Assembly (NCBI RefSeq): GCF_029407905.1
Contig: NC_073634.1
Coordinates: 24,379,501-24,443,500, forward strand
Origin: Bubalus kerabau
Taxonomy: Eukaryota; Chordata; Mammalia; Artiodactyla; Bovidae
DNA length: 64,000 nucleotides
Direction: 5' to 3'
Positions within the stretch are counted from its first letter, which is position 1. Each line of letters opens with the position of its first letter. The position numbers and the translations under genes were made by a program. The notes under the pieces are model-generated. The model saw nothing but the letters and a program-made list of their open reading frames with translations. It was not told the origin of the DNA and made no database searches. Positions 46,857 to 58,164 of this stretch are shown here, one piece after another.

Positions 46857-47142
46857 AGGGGCTGGCAAATTCACTAGACACTTCACAATTCCAATATAGA
46901 TTTAAGGTTACTTAACCAAGCAATATGCTCTAAGAACTTATTCCAAGTCAAAGTTAAAAAAAAAAAAGAAAAAGGTCTTAATATGGAACATGGAAAAAAA
47001 CACTACCTGAATTAAAAATTACTAAAAGAAAAAAGATTAAATCTGCCTGCACCCCTTTTCTCATTTGGTGGATCCAAGTTTGATTGAATTTAATTTGTGG
47101 TTACCTCAAAAGACAACCAAAAGTTGAAATGATAAATCAGAG

Positions 47143-47316
47143 AGCTAGAGAGTGAAGTCGCTCAGTCGTGTCTGACTCTTTGCAATCCCATGGACTGTAG
47201 CCTACCAGGCTCCTCCATCCATGGAATTTTCCAGGCCATTTGCTTCTCCAGGGGATCTTTTCAACCCAGGGCTTGAACCCAGGTCTCCCACATTGCAGGC
47301 AGATGCTTTACTGTCT
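47143..47316 (-). mobile_element. Bov-tA SINE, 5' tip missing
   Basis: Antisense element with a deletion in the body. Duplication GATAAATCAGAG at 47131-47142 and 47317-47328. Confidence 0.9.
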
Positions 47317-47328
47317 GATAAATCAGAG

Positions 47329-47684
47329 CCCTAGACAGATTATCTGAACCGAAAAATTCTTCTGAGGTCCACTTGTTCCAGGAAGTCTAAAGCAGCCACA
47401 GAGTATTCCTCAGGGATGGAGCACAGGACAGGTTAATTCAAGTCACTTAGATCTTCACTTTGTACAGAAAATTAGAACCCAGATGGCTGACTTTCTGTAG
47501 GATTTCTGGTAGAAATCCAGTAGAGGTGCTTTCAGGTTTCACATCAACACTTAATAGCTGTAACCTTCTTATCCAGAAGTTGGGATTCACTTGAAGTCCA
47601 CGTGACCCACAATGAGCACAGCAGATCCGAGATAGTCAACCCATATGGAAGGCTCAATATTTCTAGCTTTCTGCATGCTTAGCC
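47329..47684. other. Unassigned flank
   Basis: Nothing recognised. Confidence 0.35.
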
Positions 47685-47960
47685 AGAGAAGGCAATGGCA
47701 ACCCACTCCAGTACTCTTGCCTGGAAAATCCCATGGACGAAGGAGCCTGGTAGGCTGCAGTCCATGGGGTCACGAAGAGTCGGACATGACTGAGCGACTT
47801 CACTTTCACTTTTCACTTTCATGCATTGGAGAAGGAAATGGCAACCCACTCCAGTGTTCTTGCCTGGAGAATCCCAGGGATGGCGGAGCCTGGTGGGCTG
47901 CCATCTATGGGGGCGTACAGAGCTGGACACGACTGAAGCGACTTAGCAGCAACAGCAGCA
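47685..47960 (+). mobile_element. Bov-A2 SINE
   Basis: Two Bov-A monomers with the 'cactttcacttttcactttc' linker and (AGC)n tail. Diverged duplication 'catgcttagcc' / 'cacgcttacc' flanks it. Confidence 0.92.
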
Positions 47961-48350
47961 CACGCTTACCACTGAACTACAGGGATGGGAGCTGTGTATT
48001 ACTGCATATTTTTGGTAGCCCTTGTGGTGTTTTCCTTGTTGTGGTCAAGAGAGAGAGGTGTTTTCCTTTGAGGACCCTTCAAATGATGCCCATTATAGCT
48101 CCAACTCCATTTATTTCTCAGAATGACCTCAAGGCTGGAATGGAGAATCTATAAAGGAGATAAACTTGGGATCCACCACAACTGCATTGATTATAAAGAG
48201 AATTGGTAGCAAAGAAACATTTTTTTCCCCTGACCAAGTCTCCCTTAGTCTTCCTTACTATTGCACAAAGTTTTACAAGACTGGCTTATGGTTTTACATC
48301 TAGAAAGAAGCTGACAAGTTATTTATTTACTTATTTATTTCTGTAGGGTA
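47961..48350. other. Unassigned flank
   Basis: Nothing recognised apart from a (TTTA)n patch near 48320-48340. Confidence 0.35.
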
Positions 48351-48360
48351 AAACAATTTC

Positions 48361-48634
48361 TGCTGCTACTGCTAAGTCACTTCAGCCGTGTCCGACTCTG
48401 TGCGACCCCATAGATGGCAGCCTACCAGGCTCCCCCATCCCTAGGATTCTCCAGGCAAGAACACTGGAGTGGGTTGCCATTTCCTTCTCCAATGCATGAA
48501 AGTGAAAAGTGAAAGTGAAGTCGCTCAGTCGTGTCCGACCCTCAGTGACCCCATGGACTGCAGCCTACCAGGCTCCTCCGTCCATGGGGTTTTCCAGGCA
48601 AGAGTACTGGAGTGGGGTGCCATTGCCTTCTCTG
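48361..48634 (-). mobile_element. Bov-A2 SINE
   Basis: Antisense dimer starting (CTG)n. Duplication AAACAATT(T/C)C at 48351-48360 and 48635-48644. Confidence 0.93.
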
Positions 48635-48644
48635 AAACAATTCC

Positions 48645-49289
48645 TAGCCCCCTATATAAAGCAGAGTGGCTGCAGCAACACTGACTCTTTAAACCTGTCT
48701 TACAACATTTCTTGTTCACATTCTTTTAAAATCTATATTGCTAAGATGCTAAGATAAGCAACTTTCTTAGAAAAAGAAATCCCTTATGCAATGCTATAAA
48801 AATAACTTTCACTAGAGATGGTGTCTCTGTATAGCTATTTTCTGATTTCAGAGCTGCAGCATGCAGTCATTTCTTCCAGCCAAACTTCTTTAGGCTTTAT
48901 AACACTCTGCCATTAGGCCCACAGAAAACACTTAGTTCTAAATCCTAATTTTAAGACTAATGCAGATAGAGCCTAAAGAAAAGGCAACTTCTTGCTCAAG
49001 GTCAAACAAGTCTGTTCATATTGGACTTAGAATCCTTGGTCCTAAAGTGCTCCTAAAGTTTAGATGTGATCTTGCCTGGCATTTCAGGGAAGGTCTGCCC
49101 TTTTCAGATCTTGAGATTCCAGGACCAGATAACAACGTGAACAGTATCTGAATTTAGTCAAGAAAGATGTTGGTAATTTCTTCCATTCTGATTAATTTTT
49201 TTTCCCTTTTAACTATTTGTTTTAAAAACCTTTCGTGTGTGTGTGTGAATAATCCGCTCCTTAACAACTCATCATCCTATGTTTATACT
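48645..49289. other. Unassigned flank
   Basis: Nothing recognised. Confidence 0.35.
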
Positions 49290-49460
49290 CATAGTTCTCA
49301 AAGTGTCATTCTGCAACAAGCGTCACATGAAAGCTTGATAACAAAGCCAGTTCTTGGGAACCACCCCAGAACGGCTAACTTGTGGGGACGGCATCCAGCA
49401 ATCTATGTTTTAACAAGCATCTAGGTGATTCTGCTGCACACTGAAATTTGAGAACTGACT
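49290..49460. mobile_element. MER5A-like hAT DNA transposon
   Basis: Ends are inverted: 'tagttctcaaagtgtcattc' and 'tgaaatttgagaactgactt'. The middle ('tctatgttttaacaagcatc', 'aggtgattctgctgcacact') matches MER5 text. Confidence 0.75.
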
Positions 49461-49545
49461 TAGATAATCCCTGATTAGATGAACTGTAACATTGGGGTTG
49501 CAATATGGTCAATTTCCATAATTCATTGAAAATTTATTATCTGAC

Positions 49546-50700
49546 ATCCTTCTTCTTTTTATTGAGATATAATTGACAAATAACATTGTAGAAGTATACT
49601 TATGACATGCTGATTTAATATTTATATTGCAGTATGATTACATAAATATATATATAATATATATATTATATAATACATATATATTATAAATATATAATAT
49701 ATATATATATATAGCAATATAGTGTTAGCTAACACCTCCATCAGGTCACATAATTATATCTTGATTGTAGTGAGAGCATTTAAAATCTAGTCATTTAGCA
49801 ACTCTGAAGTATATTATACAGTATTGCTCACTATAATCACAATGCTGTATATCACATCTTCAGAACTTATTTTCTAACTGCAAATTTGTACCCTTTACCA
49901 ACATCCCCAGCCCCTGATAACTACCATTCTACACTGTCTTAAGGAGTTCAGCTTTTTTAGATTCCTCACGTAAGTGGCATCATATACTGTAGTATTTGTC
50001 TTTCTCTGACTTACGTCACTTAGCATAATTCCTTCAAGGTCTCTCCATGTTGTCACAAATGGGAGGATTTATTTCTTTCTTATGGCTGAATATTTCATTG
50101 TATGCATACACCACATCTTCTTTATCCATTCATCCATTGACAGACACTTGGGCTGTTTTCATATCTTGGCTATTGTGAATAATGATGCAATAAACACGAG
50201 GGAGCAGATATCTTTTTTGATATTCTGCTTTCATTTCTTTCAAATATATACCCAGAAGTGAAATTACTGGATCATATGACAGTTGTGTTTTCAGTTTTTT
50301 GAAGAACTTTCACATTGTTTGCCATAGTGGCTGCACCAGTTTACATTCCCACCAACAGTGCACGAAGGCTCCCTTTTCTCCACAGCCTCGCCACACTCAT
50401 TATCTCTCGTCTTTTTGATGACAGCCATTTAACAGGTGTGAGGTGACGGCTCATTGTAGTTTTTGTTTTGCATTTCTCTGATGATTAGTGATGTTGAACA
50501 TCTTGTCTTATACTTGTTGGCTATTTGTATGTCTTTGGGAAAATGTCTATTCAGTTCCTCTGCCCATTTAAATGGGATTTTTGTTGTTGCTGTTATTGAG
50601 TTCTATGAGTTTGGATATGAATCACTTCTCAGATATATAGTCTGCAAATATTTTCTCCCATTCCTTAAGTTGCCTTTTCATTTTATTGATTGTTTGGCTG
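49546..50700 (-). mobile_element. L1 (L1MA/MB-like) 3' UTR and ORF2 end
   Basis: 'tattgagatataattgacaa' begins the antisense 3' UTR. 'gtgttagctaacacctccat', 'tggctattgtgaataatgat' and 'acattcccaccaacagtgca' follow in order. Confidence 0.85.
49640..49712. repeat. AT-rich, self-complementary microsatellite
   Basis: A run of TA steps with few interruptions inside the L1 3' UTR, able to fold on itself. Confidence 0.9.
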
Positions 50701-50739
50701 GCATTCTTCTACTAATCTTTCTTTGCTTTGGCCTGGATT

Positions 50740-50771
50740 TCTCTCTCTCTCTTTTTTTTTTTTTTTTTTGT
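50740..50771. repeat. (TC)n followed by a poly(T) run
   Basis: 'ctctctctctc' then about 20 T. Could be the antisense poly(A) of a lost retro-insert. Confidence 0.8.
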
Positions 50772-50823
50772 CCCAATCCCCAAGACTTAACAGGTGCTTA
50801 ACATGTATTAAATCACTTTTTGC

Positions 50824-51146
50824 ATGGCTTCTCTGGTGGTCCAGTGGATAAGAATGCACCTACCAATGCAGGGGACACAGGTTCAATCCCTGCTCTGGGA
50901 AGATCTCACGTGCCTTGGAGCAGCTAAGCCCAAGTGCCACAACTATTGACCCTGTGCTATAGAGCCCAAGAACTGCAGCTACCGAGCCCATGTGCCCCCT
51001 AGAGCCAGTGCTCTGTAATAAGAGAAGCCACCACGATGAGAAGCCTGCCCACTGCAACTAGAGAGTAGCCCACGCTCTCTACAACTAACGAAAACCATGA
51101 AACAGCAACAAAGACCCAGAGCATCCAATAAATAAATAATTTTTAA
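50824..51146 (+). mobile_element. Long CHR-type SINE
   Basis: Complete with (AATA)n tail. Duplication AAATCACTT(T/A)TTGC-like at 50810-50823 and 51147-51160. Confidence 0.92.
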
Positions 51147-51164
51147 AAATCACTTATTGCCTTG

Positions 51165-51310
51165 AAAACCCCTATAGGATAGGTATTTTTATTATTCCAG
51201 TCTTACTGATGACTAAACCGAGGCAGCGAAAGGACTGGTATCTTACTCCAGGTCACACTGGAAAGTAGTGTAAGCAGCCCATGCTCTTAACCACCACACT
51301 GTTGCGCCTT
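51165..51310 (-). mobile_element. MIR SINE
   Basis: 'gatgactaaaccgaggcagc', 'ccaggtcacactggaaagta' and 'catgctcttaaccaccacac' are antisense MIR. Confidence 0.65.
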
Positions 51311-51399
51311 TCTAAATTTGTACTAGTAAATATAATTAATTAAAGATCTTGCTCTATAATTAACTTATTATTCAGTTTATATTTTCAGGGAGAGAACAG

Positions 51400-51612
51400 A
51401 AGCAATGGGATATTATGGCAAGAGCCCAGGAATTTTGAATATCAAGACCTGAGAGTTGGTTCTAACTACAACTCAGGTATTACCTTGGGTAAAACTGTTC
51501 TGAGCTTCAGTTTCTTCATCCGTAAATTAAGTCTAATAATAAATTGTCTCCCTACCTTATAGGCATGAATATTAGATAACATAATAGGTATGAAAGTGCT
51601 TTGAAAGGTAGA
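51400..51612 (+). mobile_element. MIR SINE
   Basis: 'ttaccttgggtaaaactgtt', 'cttcagtttcttcatccgta' and 'tgaaagtgctttgaaaggta' are in MIR order. Confidence 0.7.
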
Positions 51613-52957
51613 CATATAATCTTAACAATATAAAAAAATCTTAACTTTTAAAAATTTGTAAAATGAATTCACATCGCAGTTTTAAATATTCTAGACTCTT
51701 CAATTATTTCTTTTAAAGCTTATTTAGGACTGCATTTTTCAAACTGGCAATTTTCTTCTCTTCCTCATAATCATTTCTATACTAGACTTATTAAAAATTT
51801 TCTACTATTATATAAATAAAGTATCTTTTATATGCTTCTCCCAAGGGCAGGTTTTAACTTCTTGCCGTGTTTCAATTTTATCTGCAATACACAGGCAACA
51901 TAATCTGTTGCTCTGGTGGCTGAAGCACTTGTGTTTTGCATATTTCATACAAGACAACAGAGAAAAAAGAGAAGTCGGCCAGATGGGATTCTCTTTCCAG
52001 GCAGAGAACTAAAAAAATTTGCATGACCACGATCTCTTCTGTAGACAACAGATACTTGTTTTCAGGACTGGCAATCGGTCACAAGGTGACAACCCATCCC
52101 CAAATTCCTGAGGCAGCCCTGGGTTTACGATCTGAGGTTCTTAAACAGTTCTCAAGAGGCAATTATTTCCAAATTTAATCAACCTCCAGAAAATAGCTAA
52201 TTAAAAATAATCATATAAAACAGCAGGCTTTTTCTTCAAAATTAAACACACAATTTCTTTTACTGACTATTTAGACAAGTCTTGCAAAAGCTCAGCCACC
52301 TGTTTGGAGGGGTGGGGAGGGGATGGTGAGGAGGTGTGAGAGTTCCTAAGAGGTGACTGTTCTTGGCAGCCACCTCCACCCTAGTCCTTCCTGGAATCTG
52401 TCATTGTCGGCTTCTGCTAAGATATGGCTCTGTACTTGGTAGGTGAAGATAGCCAAAGAATTTTTTTTTAACCTCTTTTCAAATCCCTTTTCCATACTCT
52501 TGTTTATATTCTTTAGATGACACAATTACAATAAAGTTCCCCAAATAGTGTATGGCACAGAGAATGGGTTCGACACACGCCATCCCCTCCCCCTCCCTTT
52601 CCCTACCACCCCATTTCCCCAGGCTCTGCCCTACTCCTGGGGAAGTTGGGTGTGGTTCCCAGAAATTTTGGTTGGGGTTTACATTTTAGTTTGCACTGAT
52701 GAGTTAACACATCCTTTAGGCCTTTATCAGTAGAAATCCAAGCAGAATTTTTTTTTCTCAAAATTTAAACCCCACTAAATAGAATGCCACAGAGTAAAAT
52801 TAAGTGTTCAGGGGAGTATTTTTCTAAAATCAGCAAGTTCTCAAGAATTCATGAGTATAAGAGAGATACTCGGGAAAACAATACAGCAATCCTCCCTTAA
52901 CTGAGACGGTATCTTCTAAGACCCCCAGTGATCTGAAATCACAGTATTACCGAACCC
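51613..52957. other. Unique-looking flank
   Basis: 1.3 kb with no recognised repeat or exon. Confidence 0.4.
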
Positions 52958-53143
52958 TATGATGGCTCAGTTGGTAAGGAATCTGCCTGCAGTGTGGGAG
53001 CCTTGGTTTCCATCCCTAGGTTGGGAAGATCCCCTGGAAAAGGGTATGGCAACCCACTCCAGTATTCTTGCTTGGAAAATCCCATGGAGAGAGGTGCCTG
53101 GGGGGCTACACCCCATGGGGTCGCAAAGAATCAGACATTATAG
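52958..53143 (+). mobile_element. Bov-tA SINE
   Basis: 'gatggctcagttggtaagga' to 'ggggtcgcaaagaatcagac'. Confidence 0.9.
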
Positions 53144-53349
53144 ACTATACATATTTACCTCTGATAAAATTTAATTTATAAATTAGGGACAGTAAGAGAG
53201 GAACAAAAATAACTAATAATAAAAGAATAATTATAATAATAAACTGAAATTAAAGTTAGGTAAATGTGGTCTCTCTCTCTCTCTCAAAATATGTTATTGT
53301 ACAAACTTAATGCCTTTTCCATCTTTACGAACCACTTACTATGCACTGT

Positions 53350-53562
53350 GGGCTTCCAAGGAGGTGATAGTGGTAAAGAACCTGCCTGCCAATACAGGAG
53401 CCATAAGAGATGTGGGTTCAGTCCCTAGATTGGGAAGAACTCCTGGAAGAGGGCCTGGTAACCCACTCCAGTATTCTTGCTGGAGAATCCCGTGGACAGA
53501 GGAGCCTGGTGGGTTACAGTCCATAGGGTTACAAAGAGTCAAACATGACTAAAGCAAGTTAA
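53350..53562 (+). mobile_element. Bov-tA SINE
   Basis: 'gtgggcttccaaggaggtga' head and full body. Flanks share 'atgcact' with the next insertion, so two elements used nearly the same site. Confidence 0.9.
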
Positions 53563-53579
53563 CAGGCACCCACCATGCA

Positions 53580-53894
53580 CTAGGGCTTCCCTCATAGTTC
53601 AGTTGGTAAAGAATCTGCCTGTAATGCAGGAGACCTCACTTTGATTCCTGGGTCGGGAAGAACCGCTGGAGAAGGGATAGGCTACCCACTCCAGTATTCT
53701 TGGGCTTCCCTTGTGGCTCAGCTGGTAAAGAATCCATCTGCAATGTGGGAGACCTGGGTTTGGTCCCTGGGTTGGGAAGATTCCCTGGAGAAGGGAAAGG
53801 CTACCCACTCCAGTATTCTGGCCTGGAGAAATCCATTGACTGTGTAGTCCATAGGGTCACAAAAAGTCAGACATGACTGCACAACTTTCACTTT
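53580..53894 (+). mobile_element. Dimeric Bov-tA SINE
   Basis: First monomer stops at 'cccactccagtattctt', and the second head starts at once ('gggcttcccttgtggctcag'). CACCATGC at 53571-53578 and 53895-53902 flanks the whole. Confidence 0.9.
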
Positions 53895-53902
53895 CACCAT
53901 GC

Positions 53903-54631
53903 TCTGTGGCCATAACTTTTGCAAGTTTGAGGTGGAACAGCAAAGTTAGCATGAATTTCTGTTTTCTTTTTTCACAATTTTACAGATGGAAGATTAACTC
54001 TTACTGCAGATCTTAGCACTGAAAGGACAGTTTTTTTTTTTCTTTCCTTATTAAGTGGAGAAGTATCATCTTTTAACTTAAAGAAAACACTCTTCAGCTT
54101 TTCTTGAGTATATTCAAATTGTCAGCATCACTACTCGTATACTTTGAGGCTATTACTAAATAAGGGTGACTTAAATTCAAGTACTGGGATACTTCGCAGC
54201 CAAGCTGATGACTGAGATCACTATAGGTGATTGTCAGGCAGAGACACACTGGACAAGGGGATGAAGCACTTCTTGGGTGGGACAGAGCAGGTGGGCACAA
54301 GATTTCATCCCATTACTCAAAACAGCCGACAATTTATTTCTGGAATTTTCCATTCAGCTTTTCATACCACTATTAACTTCAGGTGACTAAAGCCTCAGAA
54401 AGCAAAACTGTGGATAATAGGGGACTATACTTTGGGGTTGAGATTAACATTCTCTGCTAGTTCAGTTTCTTTCCTGATGAATGCTACTCAATAGCTAGAG
54501 CAAACAAACAAAAACAAAACATAGTGGAAAATATTTTAAGATTTTCTTGAGAGTTGTGGATTTTTCAGGTTGACATCCCCTGAGTGCTAAGGAGGTGAGC
54601 TCTGGTTACTTTAAAAAAAAAACAAACCTTT
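53903..54631. other. Unassigned flank
   Basis: Nothing recognised. Confidence 0.35.
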
Positions 54632-54646
54632 AATTCTTGAAGCAGT

Positions 54647-54802
54647 ATATATGTGTGTGTGTGTATATACACACACACACATATACATTTGGCCATGCCA
54701 TGTGGTGTGTGGGAATCTTCGTTCAACTGACCAGGGTCTGAACTCACACCTCCTGCAATAGAAGCATGGAGTCTTAATCACTGGACCATCAGGGATGTCT
54801 TG
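54647..54802 (-). mobile_element. Short CHR-type SINE with TG/CA microsatellite
   Basis: Antisense body 'ggccatgccatgtggtgtgt' to 'ggaccatcagggatg'. The microsatellite (about 54647-54685) is in the tail position. Perfect 15-bp duplication AATTCTTGAAGCAGT at 54632-54646 and 54803-54817. Confidence 0.92.
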
Positions 54803-54934
54803 AATTCTTGAAGCAGTCTTTCATTGTACCATTTTATTTTGTAATATATCATGACTCTTATTTTTTTTAATTTTATTTTCAGTTTAAAACATTTTCACTG
54901 GTTTTATTTTTATTTCATCACATTGTTTCATAGA

Positions 54935-55795
54935 ACTCAGTGCAGGAATACTAGACATAAAGTTCCATGAGTTTTGACAAGTGTATGTACCTGTGTGGAC
55001 GAACAATGCTGTCTGCCATTTCAGGAAACAAAGAATGTTGCTTGCCATTCAGGTAAACAACCAATTATGCCCTGCATCAAGTCATCAGCCACTGCAGCCC
55101 CCCTAGTCAGCATCCTGAGGGGATTTCAGGATGAAGATAGACTAAGCACTGGCTCCAGACAGTTAAAATGCATAGCAAAGCAATAATTGACAACTCAGAC
55201 TCTCGTGGTTTTCCATACATAAAAAAGTACTAAAATCATTAACTTGAGATGTCAACTCAAAAACAACTTTTGTGTGTGTGTGTGGGAGGGAGGGGTGGAG
55301 GGGATTAACAGCAATCTTTTGCTGTTTGACTAAACATTTGTTTCTGTTTTTTCCAGGAAAAATTCCTATATATTCCGGCTCTTCTCTTACATCTTTGGAA
55401 TGATACCTCAGAACTATGTGAGAGGCTGGTTCTCAGGCTGTATAGTCTTCAGTAATGTCCCCAAATAAAGCATAGTTCTCAACTTTTCAGTGCTGCAGCT
55501 TTTTCAGTTGGCACCTGGGTAAAACCAATCAAGATATAGGGCATTTTCATCACTCTGGAAAGTTCCATTGTGTCCTTTTTCAATCAGTCTTCACTCCAGC
55601 CTAACTTCAGGTAACTGCTGTTAGGATTTCTATTATCGTAGGTTAGATGGAAATGCTTGCTTTGAACCAATGTAAATGGAATTGTGCAATATGTACTCTC
55701 CTTTTTGTGTCTGGATTTTCAACATAATGTCATGGAAATGACAAGTCTCTTGCTTGCATTGTTCATGTATCAGTAGTTTGCTTCCTTTTTACTTT
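54935..55795 (-). mobile_element. L1 3' UTR fragment split by an LTR
   Basis: 'gagttttgacaagtgtatgt' on the left and 'caatcaagatatagggcatt' on the right are adjacent words in L1 3' UTRs, so an LTR inserted between them. Confidence 0.6.
55007..55513 (+). mobile_element. Solitary endogenous retrovirus LTR (bovine BTLTR-like)
   Basis: Runs from TG (55007) to CA (55513) with a TATATA box about 55367-55372 and AATAAA at 55464-55469. Words such as 'attatgccctgcatcaagtc' and 'gcagcccccctagtcagcat' match a ruminant ERV LTR family from memory. No internal viral genes flank it. Confidence 0.7.
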
Positions 55796-55866
55796 TTTAA
55801 AATTGTGGTAAAACTTGCCATTTAATTATTTTTAAGCATGCAATTCAGTGCATTCACGGTGTGATG

Positions 55867-56076
55867 TGGTCTTGCCAGGTGGCTCAGTGGTAAAGAATTC
55901 ATCAACTGATGTAGGAGACACAGGTTCGATCCCTGGGTCCGGAAGATTTCCTGAAGGGAGAAATAGCAACCCACTCCAGTATTCTTGCCTGGAAAAATCC
56001 CATGGACAGAGGAGCCTGGCGGGCTACATTCCATAGGTTCACAAACAGTCAGACATGACTGAGCAAGCACGCACAC
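55867..56076 (+). mobile_element. Bov-tA SINE nested in L1
   Basis: Complete element with CACACA tail. 'tgtgatg' repeats at both sides. Confidence 0.88.
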
Positions 56077-56237
56077 ATGTGATGAAACCATCACCACCCT
56101 CTACTTCCAGAAGTTTTTCAACAGCCCAAACTGAAACTCTATATCCATTAAATAACAACTCCCTAATTCCCCAGTCTCTATTAGTAAGCACTATTCTACT
56201 TTCTGCATTAATTTGTCTATTCTACGTACCTCATTTC

Positions 56238-56516
56238 GGAGAAGGCAATGGCACCCCACTCCAGTACTCTTGCCTGGAAAATCCCATGGGCGGAAGAGCC
56301 TGGTCGGCTGCAGTCCATGGGGTCTCTAAGAGTCAGACACGACTGAGCGACTTCGCTTTCACTTTTCACTTTCACGCAATGGAGAAGGAAATAGCAACCC
56401 ACTCCAGTACTCTTGCCTGGAGAATCCCAGGGACGGGGGAGCCTGGTGGGCTGCCGTCTATGGGGTCGCACAGAGTCGGACACGACTGAAGTGACTTAGC
56501 AGCAGCAGCAGCAGCG
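56238..56516 (+). mobile_element. Bov-A2 SINE nested in L1
   Basis: Full dimer with (AGC)n tail. GTACCTC at 56226-56232 and 56518-56524. Confidence 0.93.
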
Positions 56517-56524
56517 GGTACCTC

Positions 56525-56849
56525 TTTTAAGTGGATCCCAGTCATTATATGACTTTTTAAATACCTCAAACAATATAATTATGTCTTTAAATAAAAACCT
56601 GCATATGTACACATATGAAAAAAGTTGGAAATTGAATTTTCTAACATGTCTAAAAATCTTATAAAGGGAGAGTTTCAGTAGGTTTTAAATATACTTGTTA
56701 AAAATAAGAATTTGACAATGTCCAATTAATTTCTAAGAATAGCTGTTGACTTTAGGGAAAATGGAAAACTTTCCTAACCAGATTCAACAAAACACTTACA
56801 TAATTGTTAGTAGGACTGAAAAATAAGTACTATGATTTAGCAAACTTAA
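56525..56849. other. AT-rich flank, unassigned
   Basis: Nothing recognised. Confidence 0.35.
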
Positions 56850-56968
56850 GTGAAGTCACTCAGTTGTGTCTGACTCTTTGCGACTCCATGGACTATAGCC
56901 TGCCAGGCTCCTTTGTCCAGGGGATTTTCCAGGCAAGAATACTGGAGTGGGTTGCTATTTCCTTCTCC
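56850..56968 (-). mobile_element. Bov-tA SINE, 5'-truncated
   Basis: Bov-A part only, 'gaagtcactcagttgtgtct' to 'gctatttccttctcc'. Confidence 0.87.
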
Positions 56969-57114
56969 TTAGTAAGTTTAGCCAATAATGTATTTCTACA
57001 TACTGTTTTGAAGTAGTTTTTAGCTTTGATAGCGTTTAAAGAACATATTAGGAAAAAATGAACACAGAACTAGACTTTGTTTCATTACAAAGTGTCAAAT
57101 AAAAAGTTACATTT

Positions 57115-57240
57115 GTGGGGAGTTCCCTGATGGTCCAGTGGCTAGGATGCCATGCTTTCACTGCTGAGGACCCAGGTTCAATCCCTGGTTGGGTAACTAA
57201 AATCCTATAAGCTGTGTGGTCAAAAAGCCAAAAAATAAAA
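57115..57240 (+). mobile_element. Short CHR-type SINE
   Basis: 'gagttccctgatggtccagt' to 'gtggtcaaaaagccaaaaaa'. Confidence 0.87.
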
Positions 57241-57269
57241 ACAAAACAACTGTGGCATATTCAAATATA

Positions 57270-57321
57270 TTGCTCTTATTAATTATATTATTGTCCCCAA
57301 TAATATTTTTCATAAGAGCAA
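57270..57321. repeat. Two-tier hairpin
   Basis: TTGCTCTTAT (57270-57279) pairs with ATAAGAGCAA (57312-57321). Inside, TATTATTG (57286-57293) pairs with CAATAATA (57298-57305), 4-nt loop. The 6-base internal loops are symmetric. Confidence 0.92.
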
Positions 57322-57804
57322 AATTTTTGTATCAATAATAGCTAAAATAAATATTTTATAATTTACCCAATTTAGCTTGGTGTTTGTATGTGTATTGTTA
57401 AAAGTTAGTAAATATAGATATATTAGGAGTAAATGCTAAAGCTTTTTTAACTCATATATTAAAAATACTATTTAATGTGTAATTGATAAAAATTATTAAT
57501 CAGATATTTTACATTCCCTTTTTTCATAGTGTCTTTAAAATCCAGAGCATATTCTACACTTCCTTTCAGTTAGAAAGAGCCATATCTCAAGGGCTCACAT
57601 TACGGTACTTTATTGGACAGGATAGCTCTAGAGAGCTTTAGTTATTATTTAACTTCCTAGTTCTCAATGTCATTCCTAACTTTGCCTGTTTCATTCTGGA
57701 CTAGATTGTTGAAAACAGGCAAATGTAAGATATTTTTCCAGCAATTTTTCAAAAGAAACAACAAAAATCAGGAAGAAACAATCTGTTGAGAATAGTACAT
57801 CCCT
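57322..57804. other. AT-rich flank, unassigned
   Basis: Nothing recognised. Confidence 0.35.
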
Positions 57805-57815
57805 TTGTATGTATG

Positions 57816-58029
57816 TATGGACTTCCCTGGTGGCTCAGACTGTAAAGCGTCTGTCTACAATGCGGGAGACCCGGATTTGATCCCTGGGTTGGGAAGATCC
57901 CTTGGAGAAGGAAATGGCAACCCACTCCAGTACTATTGCCTGGAAAATCCCATGGACAGAGGAGCCTGGTAGGCTACAGTCCATGGGGTTGCAAAGAGTC
58001 AGACACAACTGAGCGACTTCACGTTCACA
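57816..58029 (+). mobile_element. Bov-tA SINE
   Basis: Well conserved. Perfect 11-bp duplication TTGTATGTATG at 57805-57815 and 58030-58040. Confidence 0.93.
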
Positions 58030-58164
58030 TTGTATGTATGAGTTAAAAGTCTAGAGTTTTTAGACCTTTACATTTAGAATTTCATCCTTACTTCTTCACC
58101 AAGTAGAACCTACACTAGGAAAATCTTAGTCTGGGTGCAGTAATTTCTATTTACCCATTTCCAA

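Larger units (their letters stand above)
55797..56560 (-). mobile_element. L1 3' UTR, interrupted by two SINEs
   Basis: 'aaattgtggtaaaacttgcc', 'catcaccaccctctacttcc' and 'tctattctacgtacctcatt' are collinear antisense L1 pieces. Confidence 0.7.
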
